Assembly (NCBI GenBank): GCA_017436955.1
Contig: JAFSCD010000011.1
Coordinates: forward strand, 17,770-81,769
Direction of reading: 5' to 3'
DNA length: 64,000 bases
Source of the DNA: Oscillospiraceae bacterium
GTDB taxonomy: Bacteria; Bacillota; Clostridia; Oscillospirales; Oscillospiraceae
A model generated the notes under the pieces. It saw nothing but the letters and a program-made list of their open reading frames with translations, had not been told where the DNA came from and did no database searches. Positions 61,656 through 64,000 of the stretch are shown here, one piece after another. Numbering within the stretch: the stretch's first letter is position 1; every line of letters begins with the position of its first letter. The position numbers and the translations under genes are program-made.

Positions 61656-61751
61656 ATGATTGTATCAAAATTCAGAATCAACACAAACGAAAGGAGGATT
61701 GGATGCAGCACAAAAATTTCTTTATGGTTCCTAATCGAATCTTTGATTTAG
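61656..61751 (+). CDS. Possible 31-aa leader peptide overlapping the HTH gene start
   Basis: An ATG at 61656 with AAAGGTGG 7 nt upstream opens a 31-codon frame (MIVSKFRINTNERRIGC...) ending at TAG 61751, 49 nt inside the HTH gene in another frame. The HTH ribosome site lies within it, so its translation could control access to the HTH start. Unproven; kept as a small ORF worth testing. Confidence 0.35.
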   Translation: MIVSKFRINTNERRIGCSTKISLWFLIESLI

Positions 61752-61990
61752 AACTGAAGCCGAGAGACTTCACCGTGTATTGCTGTCTGCTTCGGCACAG
61801 TGACAGCAAGGACGGCTCCTGCTTTCCCTCGCGGAGAGTCATCGCAAAGGAGTGTGGGATGGATAGGAAAACCGTTGACTCTGCTGTTGAAAATCTCTCG
61901 TCCCTCGGTCTTGTGAAAAAGATTCAGCGATACCGTGAGGACGGAACGAGGACGAGCAACCTCTACTACGTGGCAAACCTTTTGGAGTAG
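61703..61990 (+). CDS. Helix-turn-helix protein (HTH_36-like), replication- or regulation-type
   Basis: The 95-aa product (MQHKNFFMVPNRIFDLELKPRDFTVYCCLLRHSDSKDGSCFPSRRVIAKECGMDRKTVDSAVENLSSLGL) is a winged-helix domain of the kind at the N-terminus of plasmid and element replication initiators. It stops early, after DGTRTSNLYYVANLLE, so it is either a short regulator or the first part of a split initiator. AAAGGAGG lies 6-7 nt before ATG 61703. Confidence 0.78.
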   Translation: MQHKNFFMVPNRIFDLELKPRDFTVYCCLLRHSDSKDGSCFPSRRVIAKECGMDRKTVDSAVENLSSLGLVKKIQRYREDGTRTSNLYYVANLLE

Positions 61991-62372
61991 AGTAGATCTT
62001 TCATTGGGATAGTGTCAGAATTTCCTATCAAGAAGAAAACCCATAGAACAAAACCCAGGAACTACTACAACAGAAAAAAGAGAATAGACAACACCCACGG
62101 AGCGCCCGTGTGTCCCCCACAGACCGCCTGTGTGCCGAGGAAAGCCGAGAAGCGAGGAAACACCCGCCAAATAAGAAAACCGCCCGTTTCGGGCGATTTG
62201 GAGGCAAGATTGGAACGGCGAAACACGGTGTGAGGTAAGGCAGCTTTCAGGCATTTTCGATGGGTCGAAAATCAAGCAGGAGAAAGAGTCGGGGTCGTAA
62301 ACGCCCCACGACTCGTTTCACAGCGGGCGGCAACGCCGACCGCACAAGGGTTTTCGGCATTTTTGCTCTTTT

Positions 62373-62394
62373 TCTGAAGTGGTACCACTTCAGA
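62373..62394. other. 22-bp perfect palindrome in a 508-nt non-coding stretch; candidate oriT or operator
   Basis: CTGAAGTGGTACCACTTCAG plus one more base pair each side forms a perfect palindrome. The surrounding 61991-62498 stretch is GC-richer, full of short inverted repeats (GCCCGTTTCGGGC at 62189-62201; ACTCG and CGAGT pairs around 62290) and contains only poor, basic open frames that I do not accept as genes. It precedes small proteins of the mobilisation type, so an origin of transfer is possible. Confidence 0.45.
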
Positions 62395-62498
62395 GGAGAA
62401 GGAGCCAATTTAGGCGGTGTGAACTGCCAAAAGTGCCGTAAAACAAGGAAAATCGTAGGCGCTGTAATAGGTGCCGTAACAGAAAAGGAGAATTTACT

Positions 62499-62903
62499 AT
62501 GGCAACCAATAACAAAATCAAATTTCCCCTCTGGGTAAAACCGAAAACAATGGAAACCGTGAAAGAAATGTACAAGGACGATGACTGCCGGAGCCAGTCG
62601 GAATTTATTGAGAAAGCAATACACGCATATGTCGGTTATCTACGGGCAGATAACAGTCCGGGAATGCTGCCGAATTATATGGTCTCTACGATGAAGGCTA
62701 TCGTGGACAGCAGCGAAACACGAATGTGCAGAATGCTGTTCAAGCTGGCGGTGGAGATGGCGATCACGATGAATGTCCTCGCGGCTCACTGTGATATAGA
62801 AGAAGGAAGTCTTGCTAACCTTCGCCAAAGCTGTATCGACGAAGTGAAACGGATTAACGGAACGCTTGGATTTGAAGATGCCTACTATTGGCAGAAGGGC
62901 TGA
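62499..62903 (+). CDS. Mobile-element protein with ribbon-helix-helix-like N-terminus
   Basis: The 134-aa protein starts NNKIKFPLWVKPKTMETVKEMYKDDDCRSQSEFIEKAIHAYVGYL, which has the strand-helix-helix outline of ribbon-helix-helix DNA-binding proteins, followed by an all-helical part ending RQSCIDEVKRINGTLGFEDAYYWQKG. Such proteins occur in Firmicute integrative elements as relaxosome accessories or repressors. AAAAGGAG precedes the ATG. Confidence 0.75.
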   Translation: MATNNKIKFPLWVKPKTMETVKEMYKDDDCRSQSEFIEKAIHAYVGYLRADNSPGMLPNYMVSTMKAIVDSSETRMCRMLFKLAVEMAITMNVLAAHCDIEEGSLANLRQSCIDEVKRINGTLGFEDAYYWQKG

Positions 62904-62919
62904 GAAAGGAGAACAGAGT

Positions 62920-63123
62920 ATGGATTTTGAATTACTGAAAAAGCGCAGAGAGAAATATTTGAAAATACAGAGAGAATTAGGAGAAGAACAGCATATCGGT
63001 CTCGGTTACGTGCTGACCGTAGAGGGAAAGCAGTATCCCGTGTTATCTTGTTTCTCTGTCAGTGGAGAAACAGAAGAAGCAAAGGACAAACTGAAATACC
63101 TTATCAACGGTCGAAATAGTTAA
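62920..63123 (+). CDS. Small hypothetical protein of the element
   Basis: The 67-aa product (MDFELLKKRREKYLKIQRELGEEQHIGLGYVLTVEGKQYPVLSCFSVSGETEEAKDKLKYLINGRNS) has a basic helix and a small alpha-beta part; I do not recognise it. AAAGGAG lies 8 nt upstream, and the gene follows the preceding one by 16 nt. Confidence 0.7.
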   Translation: MDFELLKKRREKYLKIQRELGEEQHIGLGYVLTVEGKQYPVLSCFSVSGETEEAKDKLKYLINGRNS

Positions 63124-63144
63124 CAAAACTGTTTCAGCAAAGTT

Positions 63145-63174
63145 GCTGGACTACTTGACCGAGTTGTGATATGT
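63145..63174 (+). promoter_or_regulatory. Shared upstream motif, copy before the recombinase gene
   Basis: GCTGGACT, 10 nt, GTTGTGATATGT; same spacing as the copy at 50732-50761. It lies 65 nt before the recombinase start. Confidence 0.6.
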
Positions 63175-63182
63175 TGTTGCCG

Positions 63183-63197
63183 TATCCTATTCGGTTT
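63183..63197 (+). repeat. 15-nt inverted repeat, right copy
   Basis: TATCCTATTCGGTTT is the exact reverse complement of 50591-50605. It sits between the shared motif and the recombinase gene. Confidence 0.75.
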
Positions 63198-63199
63198 GA

Positions 63200-64000
<801 letters not shown>

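Noticed and set aside
62012-62233. 73-aa basic open frame after the HTH gene
   Set aside because: GTG start without ribosome site, compositionally odd product and no recognisable domain; the stretch looks non-coding with many hairpins.
62260-62538. 92-aa open frame before the ribbon-helix-helix-like gene
   Set aside because: It overlaps the well-supported gene at 62499, contains the palindrome and has a random-looking basic sequence.
51837-63197. Inverted repeats as true ends of the mobile element
   Set aside because: Serine recombinases use short att sites with a 2-nt core and not long terminal inverted repeats, and the right copy lies inside the element before the recombinase gene; kept only as a shared motif.

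Overview
The window looks like a chromosome segment of an anaerobic, endospore-forming, low-copy-GC-skewed but fairly GC-rich Firmicute of the class Clostridia, most likely Oscillospirales/Ruminococcaceae-like. The reasons are gene content and style: a clostridial-type ethanolamine microcompartment operon, a lysine riboswitch before lysA, a gdpP-rplI-dnaB-tilS-hpt-ftsH cluster, RNase J, a spoIIQ-like gene with a sigma-F-like promoter, strong GGAGG ribosome sites and frequent GTG/TTG starts. The taxon is an inference; no rRNA is present.

Layout. 1-7.4 kb (minus): eutA-B-C-L-M-E-M-T, which would let the cell degrade ethanolamine to ammonia and acetaldehyde and on to acetyl-CoA inside a protein shell. 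7.4-8.4 kb: a Thr/Pro-repeat surface protein. 8.4-12.3 kb (minus): a polyamine ABC transporter potA-potB-potCD with permease and binding protein fused. 12.4-23.2 kb: a spoIIQ-like M23 gene, aspS (minus), then a plus-strand housekeeping run trmL-pgk-tpiA-lipase-tsaC-coaE-M18 peptidase and a rodA-type SEDS gene. 23.2-24.7 kb: a DUF4375 membrane protein, a repeat patch containing copies of a tRNA 3' end, and tRNA-Lys and tRNA-Gln. 24.7-33.3 kb (minus): a dlt-like envelope-modification operon (transglutaminase-like protein, Asp/Glu-type racemase, adenylation enzyme, carrier protein, MBOAT, SGNH protein) followed by a lipoprotein, a C_GCAxxG_C_C protein and a sugar kinase. 33.3-36.2 kb: CBS-pair protein, lysA with L-box, hemolysin III. 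36.3-43.9 kb (minus): the gdpP to ftsH cluster. 44-50.5 kb: RNase J, a MITE-like repeat, a dihydrouridine synthase, a cell-wall amidase and a membrane-anchored parvulin.

From about 50.5 kb to the right edge the DNA is visibly more AT-rich, and gene style changes to that of an integrated mobile element. It carries a DUF6809 gene, a Thr/Pro-rich lipoprotein, a type I restriction-modification operon, small replication/mobilisation-type proteins and, cut by the window edge, a large serine recombinase. The restriction operon is the most unusual part: between hsdR and hsdM it holds hsdS plus four extra genes, namely a DUF2971 protein, a coiled-coil/zinc-ribbon protein, an eight-pass membrane protein with a soluble tail, and a protein joining a PD-(D/E)XK-like nuclease domain to two membrane helices. 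The last two sit directly between hsdS and hsdM, the nuclease stop overlapping the hsdM start. This suggests an expanded, possibly membrane-tethered, defence locus.

The second locus worth attention is the dlt-like operon that includes its own amino-acid racemase, which suggests that an amino acid, perhaps a D-amino acid other than the usual one, is made, activated and transferred to an envelope polymer.
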